Positions 24,264 to 36,312 of a DNA stretch of 64,000 nucleotides are shown piece by piece. Source of the DNA: Stomoxys calcitrans (lineage: Eukaryota; Arthropoda; Insecta; Diptera; Muscidae); contig NC_081553.1 in assembly GCF_963082655.1 (NCBI RefSeq), forward strand, positions 31,731,114-31,795,113. The letters are read 5' to 3'. The translations under genes and the position numbers were made by a program. The notes under the pieces are model-generated. The model did not search any database. It was given only the letters and a program-made list of their open reading frames with translations, and was not told the DNA's origin. Position 1 is the first letter of the stretch. Each line of letters begins with the position of its first letter.

Positions 24264-24501
24264 TTGGGTTGCCCAAAAAGTAATTGCGGATTTTTTAAAA
24301 GAAAGTAAATGCATTTTTATTAAAACTTAGAATGAACTTTAATCAAATATAATTTTTTTTAAACTTTTTTTCTAAAGCAAGCTAAAAGTTACAGCTGATA
24401 ACTGACAGAAGAAATAATGCAATTACAGAGTCACAAGCTGTGAAAAAATTTGTGAACGCCGACTATATGAAAAATCCGCAATTACTTTTTGGGCAACCCA
24501 A
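24264..24501 (+). mobile_element. mariner-type MITE (238 bp)
   Basis: Complete inverted ends with TA on both sides. The surrounding sequence (24086-24263 and 24502-24590) looks like worn HINE-B start sequence, with GACGGATGGACCGACGG and CATCCTATGGTAATCTGTATA. Confidence 0.88.
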
Positions 24502-24606
24502 TAGAATATCAAGATTATCAAGAATTTATATACCTTAAAGGATAGCATATTTTAAGGCGTTGCCATCCTATGGTAATCTGTATAAAAGTTATGTGCTACC
24601 ATTATA

Positions 24607-24612
24607 TTTATT
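24607..24612 (-). terminator. Candidate poly(A) signal of XPR1-like gene
   Basis: AATAAA on the minus strand lies about 117 bp downstream of the stop codon at 24729-24731. Confidence 0.45.
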
Positions 24613-24728
24613 GCATAGGTACCATGGATAAAAGATAAAATATCCATCATTTGTGAATATTTTAGTATATTTTCTTAAGATACAACTAAAACAAAACAAT
24701 AAAAATCATAATTCAGATTAGGAACATT

Positions 24729-27700
24729 TTAGTCTTCCTTGTCATCATCTTCAAAATGGTTATTCTTGCAGTTTTCTTCGCCATCATCCTCATCCATCAT
24801 CATTTCTAAATGAGCAGGACCTTTGTCATCCTCAGTGGATTCAATCCCATTATTATTTTCTTTCAAATGGATATACCGGCGGTTTGTTACTCCATCATCT
24901 TCATCCATCATTCTTTTCAAATCTGCTCGATCTTTGCCATCCTCTATGGGTGCAATGAAGAGATCACGAACAACACGAAATTGTCCTACATTGTTGAGAT
25001 GTTCATTTTCTAATCGTATGTAATTCCATAGAAAGCGTCTATAAAAAAAATATATATATCTTTAAACGAGTGTAAATACAGCGATACGTTGAAACACATA
25101 GCGTTAACAGGTACCGTGATGGTTACATAGACGGATGCATCAGGACTACAATATGGTGTAAACTAAGTGAAACTTTTTATTACAGTTGACTAAAACCTAA
25201 AGCTATAGACCATGTTGTACATGCATTATCCCAACCTACTTTATTCAACCAAATGACACTTCGAACTAATGCGTTTTGCATATCACCATTAGCATATCTC
25301 CAGATGTCTTCAAGAGGTTAAAATGGCCCTAAGATAATTATCTATGCGCTGGCCTTCCAAGCTCTGACAGTTGAGTTGAATATTAAAACATTTCCTCATT
25401 CCATACCCTTTTTTAGACAGTTTCTCAACAAAATTAAATTTTTAGATATACTCACCTAAAAATTTCCAAACATCCTGCTGCAGTATCCACTAAATAATTA
25501 TTCACTCCACAATTTGCAGTTACCATCATAGCAAGCAGCCAAAAGAAACGCAGAAACAAATTCACCACAATGACAAAATAGTAAAATTTAGCTGGATATA
25601 CAATTTGATTGCGTAAAAAAATATTTTCTCCTTGGAATTTTTCAAATAAACCAAAATCTCGTAAAATATCCCAACTATAGCAATACAATGATTGTATGCA
25701 AGTAGCAAAAAAGTAACACCAAACATATGGATTTTGGAAAAAAGGGGAATAGTCAGCTGAAACAAAAAACACTTCATTCTTCACAACTATATATTGGAAT
25801 TTCATCAACTTCTTACCTTTATGATAGGCCATTAATGTTGCAAACAACACCATGGGGAAGGTGGTAAAATACTTTCCAGCATTCACCAAAAAGGGATGCA
25901 CCTGTTTGGTATCACGATAACGCCTCAATGATTGGGCAAATCTAAACCAAGCTGGTAGACAAAGTACAATGGCATTTACCAAATAATCAGTTTCCAGGCA
26001 TTTAGAAGCTTCAAAGTTATCACTCCACTTGGGATTGCAAGTGTAGAAGCACATCATATATTTAAGATCTAGCAAACATGATGCAAGAGAACATAGTTGA
26101 TCACCAAACCAGAAGTCAGCAAAACCCACAGGGAAAAATGGAGCAGCAAACACCCTGCCCTATATATAAAATTAATTGTTTTAGCTAAAAACAAGTAAGA
26201 GCGTGCTAAGTTCGGCTGGGCTGAATCCTATATACCCTACACCATGGATCGCGTTTGTCGAGTTCTTTGCGCGGTATCACTTTTTTGGGCAAACAAACGC
26301 CTCCACCCAATATCTAAAAATTATATAGCCTATGTTTCCTTCCACACGAACAAACACAATCTCTGAAAATTTCAATAAAATCGGTTCATCCAAGTGTCAT
26401 ATAATCACAAAGGGTGTATTAGCGTTTTTGAGGGGCGGCGTGACCCCCTATACTTCGATCTGATTTTGTATGCCAGATTCGAAATCTACTCTCGAATACC
26501 TCTCATTTGAGCCCCATATTAAAATGAATTTCTAATATGTCTGTTTGGGGGAGTTTTGGGGTTGGGACGGCCCGATGGATTCTTAGACTCAAATTTTAAT
26601 ACCATATTCGTATTCTATTCTCCAACAACTTTCATTTGATTTTGAATTGTGTTTTTGGGGACCCGACCCCTTTCGATACCGAATAATTTTATAGCCTATG
26701 TTTTCTTCCAGACCAACCTACACAATATGCGAAAGTTTCGAGAAAATCGGTTCTGCAGTTTTTCAGTCTATACGTAACAAACAAACCGAGTCATATGTAT
26801 CCGTGATTGGCTAATGTGCCCATTTTGGGCGTTTTTGTGGGGGTGGGGTGACCTTCTATACTTCCACATGAATTTGTATGCCAGATTCGTTATCTACTCC
26901 CGCATACTTATCATTCAATACCCATATTGTCCTTATCGGTCCACTTTCGATTTTTGGGGTAATGGGGGAGGGTCCGCCCCCTTCCGTATCAATAAATTGT
27001 AAAGCCTATTCCTAATTCCTGACCATATTCGTAATCTACTCCCGAATACCTTTCATTTGAGTCCCATATTGTCATGTCGGTCAAATAAACCTATTTTAAG
27101 AGGTTTTGGGGCTGGGGTGGCCCCCCCCCCCAAAAGAACTTGGACCCAACTTTTATTATGAAAATCGTACTCTACTCTTGAATATCTTTCATTTGAATCC
27201 CGATCGGCCCACGTCAATTTTTGGGCAGTACTTTTGTGGTAAGGGGGAGGGTCCGCCCCCCTCCTGATAACAAAAAATTATATATCCTTCCAGACCAACC
27301 TACACAATCTGTGAAAATTTCAAGGTAATCGGTTCAGCACTCATTGATATGTGAGAAGTTTACCCCTGTTCCTTAGTGGAATGTTCATGGGCAAAATTTC
27401 CATTTGCATTTCCGAAATTAGTATACCCCCAATCCTATGGTGGAGGGTATAAAAAAACATAAACCAATTAAAAAAGGCATTAAGTAAGGGCCGCACACAA
27501 ATCCACAAATTCTGTGGAAAATGCACCATTAACGAACCCGAAGAAGCTTTGTCGGAATATGGTCTGATTTATGCCAACACCAGCACGGACGATGGTCTAA
27601 CACCACTGTTCGAAAATTCAGCGAAATCGGGTTATAAATTAGTCGATTATGGGCGAAAGACCGTTAATCGGGAGTTCAGTGTATAGCAATTTTTATACCC

Positions 27701-30200
27701 TCCACCATAGGATAGGGTTATATTAATTTCGTCATTTTGTTTGTAACTCCTTGAAATATTCCTCTAAGACCCCATGAAGTATATATTTATTTTTGATCGT
27801 CATGAGATTTTAAGACGATCTTGACATGTCGGTCAATCTGTCCCTTCGTCGGTCCGTCTGCCCGTTCGTCTGTCGAAAGCACGCTAACCTTCAAAGGAGT
27901 AAAGCTAGGCGCTTGAGATTTTGCACAAATACTTCTTATTAGAGTAGGTCGGCTAGGATTGTAAATGGGCCAAATCGGTCCATGTTTTGATATAGCTGCC
28001 ATATAAACCGATCTTGAGTCTTGACTTCTTGAGCCTCTAGAGGGCGCAATACTCGTCCGATTTGACTGAAATTTGGCACGTGGTGTCCTGGTATCACTTT
28101 CAACAACTGTGTTAAGTATGGTTTAAATTGGTCCATAACCTAATATAGCTGTCGTTTTAACCGATCTTGGTTCTTGACTTCTTGAGCTTTTAGAGGGAGC
28201 ACTTCTCATGCGATTTGGCTGTAAGTTTACACTTGGTGTTTTGGTATCACTTCCAACAAATGTGCTAAGTATGGTTGAAATCGGTCCATAACCTGGAATA
28301 GCTGCCATATAAACTGATCTTGGGTCTTGACTTCTTGAACATCTAGAGGGCGCAATTCTCATCCGATTTGGCGGAAATTTTGTACAACGGCTTCTCTCAT
28401 GACCTTCAACAGACGTGTCTAATATGGTCTGAATCGATATATATAGCTTGATGCAGCTCCTATAAAAACCGATCTCCCGATTTTGCTTCTTGAGCCCCTA
28501 CAAGGCGCAATTCTTATCCGAATCATCTGAAATATTACACAATGACTTCCACAATGTTCAGCATTCATTTATGGTTTGAATCGGAATATAACTTGATATA
28601 GCTCCAATAGCATAACAGTTCTTATTCATTATTTTTTATTTGCCTAAAAAGAGATACCGCGCAGAGAACTCGACAAATGCGATCCATGGTGGAGGGTATA
28701 TAAGATTCGGCCCGGCCGAACTTAGCACGCTCTTACTTTGTTTATACTTTCACATTTGTACATTAAAATGCCGTATAATTTGAGACACTTGCAAAATAAA
28801 GGTTTTTTGCTTCATGGAAGTATAATTTTTCAGTCATGAGTTGAGTAAAGCGTTGCTTAAACCAAATTTTAACTTGGCCATACCTAACTGATATAAAAAT
28901 CAATCTATTTAACTTCTTACCATCAATTTAAGCAGCCACAATCTACCGCTCAAGTGAAAGACATTAAACGGCCAAAACAAAAATATCATCATTGCCATCA
29001 GCAAAATCAAAGGGAACCAATAACGGGAGATATTCAACTGTGGACCATAAATAAAACCCAAAACGCAGAGGCACCACAAAACCCCAAAGCCGCCATGCAA
29101 TTCCAAGATATGGGAATAAGTTAAGCGCTTTCGGGGATTGATTTCAAATATCAAGACGTGGTTAACTCCATATTGGCGCCAATGCAAAACATTAATGCCC
29201 AAAAAGAACAAATACAGTATGACATAGAAGGGGCCGCGAAACAAAAGCACACCGTAAAACTTATCCTTGACTGTGGCGGGACGAACCAAATCTGGAAAAA
29301 TAGTTTTTGGTTAATAACATGGTTTTGATTTTCAATATCTTTGCAACCTGTCAAAACCACTTGGATGAATAGCGCCATAAAAGCTCCCAGCAATAATCCC
29401 ATTCTAAACACCGTTCCTACTTGTTGGACTTCCTCCAGGGGAGGAACCCTTAAACGTTTCATGGCTTGGGCTCGATCGCCATTTTCCAAATATTGCGTGA
29501 CATTATACTCCGTCTCCTCTATAAGCCTATCCACTTCAGGATTTTTAAAGAAATAAGCCATGTCAACATTTTCGGAAAACCACCTGGATCCCAGATCATT
29601 GTGTAAAAGCTGCAAGACCAAAACGATAGCAAAACTGTCGACTTCATATTCATCCCTAACCTTATCATGTTTCTTCAGAATCTTCCGAAATCCTGTGTGA
29701 TTTAAAAATTTATAGTTTTGCAGCAGCACCAAACTCAAGTATAGCTCGCTATAGGCATTGCGTAATTCTTCCAATGTGGCCTTTTTCGATCTTGTCGACA
29801 ACTTGTCCTTGGCATTGATGCAGCTATAACGTGAGTGGGAGCTCTTTTTCAAACAAAATTCATCTACAATGGCAGTCAAGGATATGAATAGGGCGTTGTT
29901 ACGCCTAGTAGCCTCGGCCAATTTTTCCGCATAGAACGTATTGATCTTTTTAAGTTCTTTTCTACATTCTGAAAAGAATTCCTCTTCGAAAGCTTGGTTA
30001 AAAACATTAATGGCTCGGCGAGAATCTATTTGTGGAATCGGGCCGTTCTCGCTGACATTTAGAATCATTTGCTTCAAGTCCTAGAAGAATTCCATTGTGA
30101 GGGTAATTTAGATGATTAATACACAACTTACCTTGTAAGAAACATATTGCTGGCGCCATTCAGGTGTTAAATGTGCTTCCAATTTTTTCGAAAATTTCAT
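24729..30200 (-). CDS. XPR1-family phosphate exporter (SPX-EXS), six exons
   Basis: My model joins 30132-30200, 29348-30080, 28921-29291, 25817-26159, 25456-25756 and 24729-25038 (708 codons plus stop); all junctions are in phase. The start [19 protein letters not shown] is the typical N-terminus of the SPX domain. Tyr22, Lys26 and the [10 protein letters not shown] helix (154-163) occupy the positions known to bind inositol pyrophosphates. Hydrophobic segments occupy exons 2-4. Exons 4-5 carry the EXS domain ([42 protein letters not shown]). The last exon has [18 protein letters not shown] and an acidic tail ending DDDKED. Family members export inorganic phosphate across a membrane. Length is close to the usual 690-700 aa. 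Most donors are GTAAG or GTGAG; intron 2 (56 nt) uses a weak GTTGCA donor. Intron 3 is 2761 nt and packed with transposons, while the other introns are 51, 56, 60 and 417 nt. Flies have several paralogues, so no symbol is given. No stop or frameshift was seen. Confidence 0.93.
26191..27451 (-). mobile_element. HINE-B termini enclosing family C core
   Basis: This lies in intron 3 of the XPR1-like gene. The left edge is a minus-strand HINE-B 3' end (ACAAGTAAGAGCGTGC, hairpin TTCGGCTGGGCTGAA). The right edge is its inverted start, CCTATGGTGGAGGGTATA, ending at 27451. Between them, from about 26310, lies family C sequence instead of 153-bp units, plus a SINE fragment. It is either a chimera or the product of nested insertion and deletion. 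Confidence 0.7.
27340..27412 (+). repeat. SINE 3' fragment
   Basis: The sequence CACTCATTGATATGTGAGAA through GGGCAAAATTTCC matches the end of the tRNA-derived SINE. The head is missing. Confidence 0.75.
27694..28741 (+). mobile_element. HINE-B, near complete (about 1.05 kb), in intron 3
   Basis: It starts TATACCCTCCACCATAGG, has a GTCGGTCCGTCTGCCCGTTC stretch and about five 153-bp units. It ends with GGTGGAGGGTATATAAGATT, hairpin TTCGGCCCGGCCGAA (about 28706-28720) and CTTACTTTGT. The TATACCCTCCACC start recurs inverted before the hairpin. Confidence 0.82.
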
Positions 30201-30340
30201 TATGAATGACCATACACTACTGCTTGCTTTGAAGGCAACTTAAAGGCAAATGAATGCTGGCACAATTTTTGGAAAAAAAATTGTATTGAAAAATAAATAA
30301 AACAAATGTTTTCTGTACATGCCAACTATGTTATTTAAGA
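30201..30340 (-). promoter_or_regulatory. Upstream region of XPR1-like gene
   Basis: Only about 140 bp separate the start codon from the hairpin end of a HINE-B at 30341. The 5' UTR and core promoter must lie here, inside the HINE, or beyond it. I saw no convincing TATA box. Confidence 0.3.
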
Positions 30341-31700
30341 ACAATTAAAAGCGTGCTAAGTTCGGCCGAGCCGAATCTTATATACCCTATACCATGGATC
30401 GCATTTGTCGATTTCTTTTCCCGGCATCTCCTCTTAGGCAAAAAATGATAAAAGAAAAGATTTGCTCTGCTATAAGAGTGATATCAAGATATGGTCCATT
30501 TGGAGACCTGTGTAAAATGTGAGCCAATTCGAATAAGAATTGAGCTATTATGGGCTCAAGAAGTAAAATGGAGAGTTCGATTTATATGGGAGCTGAGCGA
30601 TTCAGACCATAATAAACAGGTATGTCGATGGTCATGAGAGGATCCGTCGTATAAAAGTTCAGGAAACTCGGATAATAATTGCGACCTTTAGAGGCTCAAG
30701 AAGTCAAGATCCCAGATCGGTTCATATGATAGCTGCCATATAAACCGATCTGGGATCTTGACTTCTTGAGCCTCTAAAGGTCAGGTTAGGAACCGATTTA
30801 AACCTTATTTGGCATAGTTGTTAGATATCATAACAAAATACTTCGGGCAAAATTTCATTCCAATCGGTTTAGAATTGCGCCCTCTAGAGGCTCAATAAGT
30901 CAAGACCCGAAATCGGTTTATATGGCAGCTATATCAGGTTATTGACCGATTTGAACCATACTTGGCACAGTTGTTGAACATCATAACAAAACACGTTGTG
31001 TAAGTTTTCATTTCAATCGGATTAGAATTGCGCCCTCTTGTGGCTCTAGAAGTCAAGAACCAATATCGATTTATGTGGCAGCTATATCAGGTTATGGACG
31101 GATTTGAACAGTTGTTGGATGTCATTACAAAACACATTGTGCAAAATTTCATTCCATTCGGATGAGAATTGCGCCCTCTAGAGGCTCAATAAATCAAGAC
31201 CCGAGATCGGTTCATATGGCAGCTATATCAGGTTATTGACCGATTTGTCAGGTTATTGACCGATACTTGGCACAGTTGTTGAATATCATAACAAAACAAA
31301 CAAATATCATTCCATTCGGATAAGAATTGCGACCTCTAGAGGCTCAAGAAGTCAAACCCCAAGATCGGTTTATATGCCAGCTATATCAGGTTATGGTGTG
31401 ATTTGATCCATACTTGTCAAAGTTCTTGGATATCATAACAAAACACATTGTACAAAATTTCACTCCAATCGGATAAGAAATGCGCCCTCTAGAAGCTCAA
31501 GAAGTAAAGACTCAAGATCGGTTCATATGGCAGCTATATCAAAACGTGGACCGATTTGAGCCATTTACAATCCCAACCGACCTCCACTAATAAGAAGTAT
31601 ATGTGCAAAATTTCAAGCGCCTAGCTTTACTCCTTTGAAAGTTAGCTTTCTATAGACGGACGGACATGGGTAAATCGACTTGAAATGTCATATATGCCGA
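30341..31700 (-). mobile_element. HINE-B, 3' end and array
   Basis: Minus-strand element with terminal ACAATTAAAAGCGTGC, hairpin TTCGGCCGAGCCGAA (about 30361-30375) and inverted TATACCCTATACCATGG. About six units of 153 bp follow, then GACGGACGGACATGGG. The 5' terminus is lost. It contains a long perfect inverted repeat at 30683-30782. Confidence 0.75.
30683..30782. repeat. 100-bp inverted repeat with 40-bp perfect arms
   Basis: Arm 30683-30722 is the exact reverse complement of 30743-30782. The 20-bp centre pairs further with one mismatch, leaving a loop of about 8 nt. It is formed from the CTCAAGAAGTCAAGATCC part of a HINE-B unit, duplicated in inverted orientation. Confidence 0.92.
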
Positions 31701-31759
31701 TTTATATTGTAGAATCGTCACGTTTAATTGTGGTAGGACACTCGATATTTGTATCGAGT

Positions 31760-31971
31760 ATGATTCGGATTGGTATATAAAAATCAATTTGTGTTTGTTT
31801 GTTTGTTTGTTTGAAATAGGGTACGTGGTGAAAATAGGGTACTAAATTTTTTGATATCTGGAGGGGCGGCGGACCCTCCCCCTTACCCTAATTGTCAGAA
31901 ACGACTGATCTGGGAGATAGGTGGTGCGTTTTAAGCGTTTTTGTGTGCTCTCATATAGTACCCTAGAAATA
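31760..31971 (+). repeat. Family C head fragment
   Basis: It begins AAATCAATTTGTGTTTG with a TTTG run, then GTGAAAATAGGGTACTAAAT and the G-rich GGAGGGGCGGCGGACCC. The HINE-A at 31972 abuts it. Confidence 0.65.
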
Positions 31972-33152
31972 ACAAGTAAAAAGGCGTTAAGTTCGGCCGG
32001 GCCGAACTTTGGATACCCACCACCTCGGCTATATATGTAAACCACCTTTCGTCAAAATCCGGTGCAAAACTCATAACTTATGTCCCATAGCAGAAATATG
32101 TGGAGGGGCTTAACTTAACTCTTTGTCCCAAATTTCGGCAACATCGGACAATAAATGCGCTTTTGATGGCCCCAAAACCTAAAACCGAGAGATCGGTCTA
32201 TATGGCAGCTATATCCAAATCTGAACCGATCACTGCGATAATGCAGAAGTATATCAAGGGGCTTAACTTAAATCACTGTCCCAAACTTCGGCGACATCGG
32301 ACAATAAATGCGTGTTTTATGGGCCTAAGACCCCAAATCGGAGGATCGGTCTATATGGCAGCTATATCCAAATGTGAACCGATCTGAGCCAAATCGACGA
32401 AGGACGTTGTAGGGCCTAACACAACTCACTGTCTCAAATCATAGCAAAATCGGCTAATAAATGTGGCTTTTATGGGCCTAAGACCCTAAATTTGAGGATC
32501 GGTCTATATGGCAGCTATATCCAAATCTAGACCGATCTGAGCCAAATTGACGGAGGATATCGAAGGCTCTAACACAACTCACTGTCCCAAATTTCAGCAA
32601 AATCGGATAATAAATGTGGCTTTTATGGGCCTATGACCCTCAATCGGAGGATCGGTCTATATGGCAGCTATATCCAAATCTGGACCGATCTGAGCCAAAT
32701 TGACGGAGGAAGTCGAAGGGCCTTACACAACTCACTGTCCCAAATTTCAGCAAAATCGGATAATAAATGTGGTTTTTTATGGGCCTAAGACCCCAAATCG
32801 GAGGATCGGTCTATATGGCAGCTATATCCAAATCTGGACCGATCTGAGCCAAATTGATGGAGGATGTCAAAGGGCCTAACACAACTCACTGTCCCAAATT
32901 TCAGCAAAATCGGATAATAAATGTGGCTTTTATGGGCCTAAGACACTAAATCGGAGGATCGGTCTATATGGCAGCTATATCCAAATCTAGACCGATCTGA
33001 GCCAAATTGACGGAGGATGTCGAAGGGCCTAACACAACTCACTGTCCCAAAATTCAGCTAAATCGGATAATAAATGTGGCTTTTAAGGGCCTAAGACCCT
33101 AAATCGGCAGATCGGTCTATATGGGGGCTATATCAAGATATAGTCCGATATG
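31972..33152 (-). mobile_element. HINE-A, 3' end and regular 153-bp array
   Basis: Terminal ACAAGTAAAAAGGCG, hairpin AGTTCGGCCGGGCCGAACT (about 31990-32008) and the inverted GGATACCCACCACCTCGG are intact. Units start GAGGATCGGTCTATATGGC at 32341, 32494, 32647, 32801 and 32954, giving spacings of 153, 153, 154 and 153. The 5' end is replaced by family C. Confidence 0.82.
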
Positions 33153-34022
33153 AGATTAGAAAACGAATTCCAATCCGATTTTGAGGCCAATGGCAATACG
33201 GGGTCAAATTAATGATATATAGATATATGAGAGTAGAGCATGTTGCCGATATGTTTTCCGGGCTTAGTGGTTGGGGGACCACTCCAACCCCCAAAACACC
33301 CCTAAATCGGGCATATTTACCGACCATGTCAATTTGGAGCTTAAATGAAAGTTATTGGGGGGTAGAGCAAGAATTGAGCAATTTTCTGGGGGTCTACACC
33401 TTTCCCAAAATAACCCACAGATAGCAATTTTTTACTGACCATCGCAATATGGGGCCCAAATAAAGGTATTTCGGAGTAGAATACGAATTTGATATCCAAA
33501 TTCAGGACCATGTATTTAGGGCATCACCCCTTCTCTAAAACACCTCCCAAAGGGCTAAACATTTTTCGACCATGCCAATATGTGGCTCAAATTAAGGGCA
33601 TTTGAGATAAAAAAACAAATTTGATAAACTTTTTTGGGGTCATGTGTTTGGGGGACGCCTCATTGTGTAAACTCCCCTAATCCAATGGCAATATGGGGTT
33701 TAAATAAATGGTATTTGAAAGAAGAGCACGATGCTGATATGTTTTCAGGGCCAAGTGTCTGGGGGACCACCTCACCCCCGAAAACACCCCTAAATCAGAT
33801 ATCATGAGAATATCGGGCTGAAATAAAGTATTTTAAGAATGGAGTATACCTTACATCCAAACTTAAATTCAAAGACCAATAAAGTTCATATGGGGTTCAG
33901 ATAAAGCCACTTATATTATTAAATTGTTAGCTTTTTAATTGTCGAAAATAAATATTCCAAGGAAACTTTTGTCCCATATAAAGTAAAAGAAGGCGCAGCG
34001 GAGCGGGCCCGGGTCAGCTATA
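33153..34022 (+). repeat. Family C with GC-rich end
   Basis: Units with CAATATGGGGCTCAAAT and GGGGGACCAC lead to the family end GAAGGCGCAGCGGAGCGGGC (33988-34007), followed by CCGGGTCAGCTA. There are no coding domains. Confidence 0.7.
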
Positions 34023-34218
34023 ATTTATTCAAACCATAAATTGTTTCTATTGATTCAATTATATTTTTTATTCATTGACAAAAAAAGTCAAACTTCAAAA
34101 CTAATTGAATAATATCCAAAAATGAAATCTATTATGCCCAATGTGGTAGGCCTTTGTTAGTATTATTCAAAAGGGGTTAGGCAAAGGGCTGTTTGCAATT
34201 TGTTATTATCCTTGAAAC

Positions 34219-34258
<40 letters not shown>

Positions 34259-34669
34259 AGTAACTTTCTTAATCTAACTGGTTAATGGTTATTGCTTTCG
34301 ACGACCGGCCATAAATCTTTGCCAGTCAAGTTTTCTAAAGTCATAATAATTCTTGGGGTTTTCAATAAGTCGACACCCGCCAACACACAAAACCACTCAC
34401 CCATACCACATCATCGCATAGACTATACGTGTGTCAGCACTTTCCACCCTTTTGCTTAATATTTTCATATTTTCGCGTTCGATATTTAAAAACAACAAAA
34501 ATAAAAGAAGTGGAAAATTTGTTTCTAATTCCTTTGTAAATCTCAAGTACTTGGCTTTGAGTTAGACAGAGGCCCTTTTGGGCTGTTTTGAGTTAAGGTA
34601 CATTGTGAAAATAAATATGATTCCAAGAAGATAACAATTCATTCAAAAGTTATAATGAAGTTTCTACAC
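34023..34669. other. Gene-free spacer with (CT)n run
   Basis: A CT microsatellite lies at about 34224-34256. The remainder is AT-rich without a recognised repeat or gene. Confidence 0.6.
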
Positions 34670-35342
34670 CATAGGCAGACATAGACCGACGGACGGACGG
34701 ACGGACATGGCTAGATCGACTTTAAATGACATGACGATTAAGAATATAAATACTTTATGAGGTCTCAGACGCATATTTCGAGGTGTTACAAACAGAATGA
34801 TGAAATTAGTATACCCCCTTCCTATGGTGGAGGGTTGCATGAAGTGTTTTGCTAAGACTTCCAATGACTGTGCTAAGTATGGCGTAAATCGGTACATAAC
34901 CTAATACAACTGCCATATAAACCGATCTGGGATCTTGACTTCTTGAGCCTCTAGAGGGCGAAATTCTAATCCGATCTGGCTGAAATTTTGTATTACAATG
35001 GCTTCTCCCATGCGTGTTCAATATGGTCAGAATCCATCTAGAGCTTGATACAGCTCCTATATAAACCGATCTCCCGTTTTTGTTTCTTGAGCCCCTACAA
35101 GGAGCAATTCTTACCCAAATGGACTGAAATATTACACAATGACTTCTACAATGTTCAGCATTCAATTCATTTATGGTCCGAACCAGACTATAACTTGATA
35201 TACCTCCAACAGCATAACAGTTCTTATTCATTATTCTTTGTTTGCTTAAAAAGAGATACCGAGCATAGATCTCGACAATGGCGATCGATGGTGGAGGGTA
35301 TATAAGATTCAGCCCGGCCGAACTTAGCACGCTCTTACTTGT
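34670..35342. mobile_element. Two joined HINE-B fragments
   Basis: 34670-34835 is a minus-strand HINE-B start (GACGGACGGACGGACGGACA, ending CCTATGGTGGAGGGT). It is joined to the 3' part of a plus-strand HINE-B with about two units, GGTGGAGGGTATATAAGATT, hairpin TTCAGCCCGGCCGAA and terminal CTTACTTGT. Confidence 0.7.
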
Positions 35343-35393
35343 TATTGTTTCATTTAAACCAGTTTTCATAAAAAATTATTTTTTTACCCATCA

Positions 35394-36247
35394 GCGAAGG
35401 ATGAGGGTATATTCATTTTGTCATTCCGTTTGCATCACATCGAAATATACATTTCCGACCCATATCCATATATTCTTAATCAGCGTAAAAATCTAAGACG
35501 ATCTAGTCATGTCCATCCGTCCGTCGGTCTGTTTAAATCACGTTACAGTCTTTAAAAATAGAGATAATGATCTGAAATTCTTTATTTGTCCATTGGCAGG
35601 TTAAGTTGGAAGATGGGTTACATCGGATATAGCCCCCACATAGATTGACCCGCCGATTTAAGGTCATAAACCCACATTTATTATCCGATTTTGCTGAAAT
35701 TTGGGACGGTGAGTTGGGCTCTTCACCATTCGTTAGGCCCTTCACCATTCTCCTTTAATTTGGCCCAGATCGGACCAGATTTGGATATAGCTGCCATATA
35801 AACCGATCTCTAGAGTTATGGTCTTAGTCCCATGAAATGCGCATTTATGGTCCGATGTCGCCGAAACTTGGGACAGTAAGTTGTGTTGGGGCCTTCGACA
35901 TCGTTCTTCAATTTGAGCCAGATCGATTCAGATTTGAATATAGCTACCATATAAACTGATCTGATTCATTTATTTTCTGATTTCGGCTAAATTTTGGGCA
36001 GTGAGTATAGTCAGGCCCTTCGTCATCCCTATTTAATTAGGCACAGAGCTATATCAGATTTGAATATAGCTGACATATAGATCAATCTCTCGATTTTAAG
36101 TCTTGGCCCCATAAAAGGTGGATTTATAATCCGGTTTCGCTGAAATTTGAGACTGTGACTCATGTTAGGCGACATCCGTGTCACATATGCTTCAGATCAG
36201 TCTATATATGAGGCCACCATTTGTAGCTAACCATGGCTTGTACTTAT
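35394..36247 (+). mobile_element. HINE-A, left part, split by SINE
   Basis: A worn start (TTTACCCATCAGCGAAGG) is followed by a CCGTCCGTCGGTCTG run and about five units. It ends at CTTGTACTTAT (36237-36247), which is duplicated at 37699-37709 on the far side of a SINE. The element resumes there. Confidence 0.75.
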
Positions 36248-36312
36248 GGGGGCCACCGTAGCGCAGAGGTTTGCAAGTCCCAATCCTGACGAGACCATAA
36301 GAAAAAAATTTG
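36248..36312 (+). repeat. SINE left part, split by HINE-B
   Basis: This is the SINE head (GGGGGCCACCGTAGCGCAGA) with an internal deletion that removes most of the B-box region. It breaks off in its A/T-rich stretch, where a HINE-B enters. The right half is 37473-37698. Confidence 0.78.

Noticed and set aside
32341..33152. CRISPR-like or satellite array
   Set aside because: Units of 153 bp are contiguous without unique spacers and lie inside transposons with defined ends.
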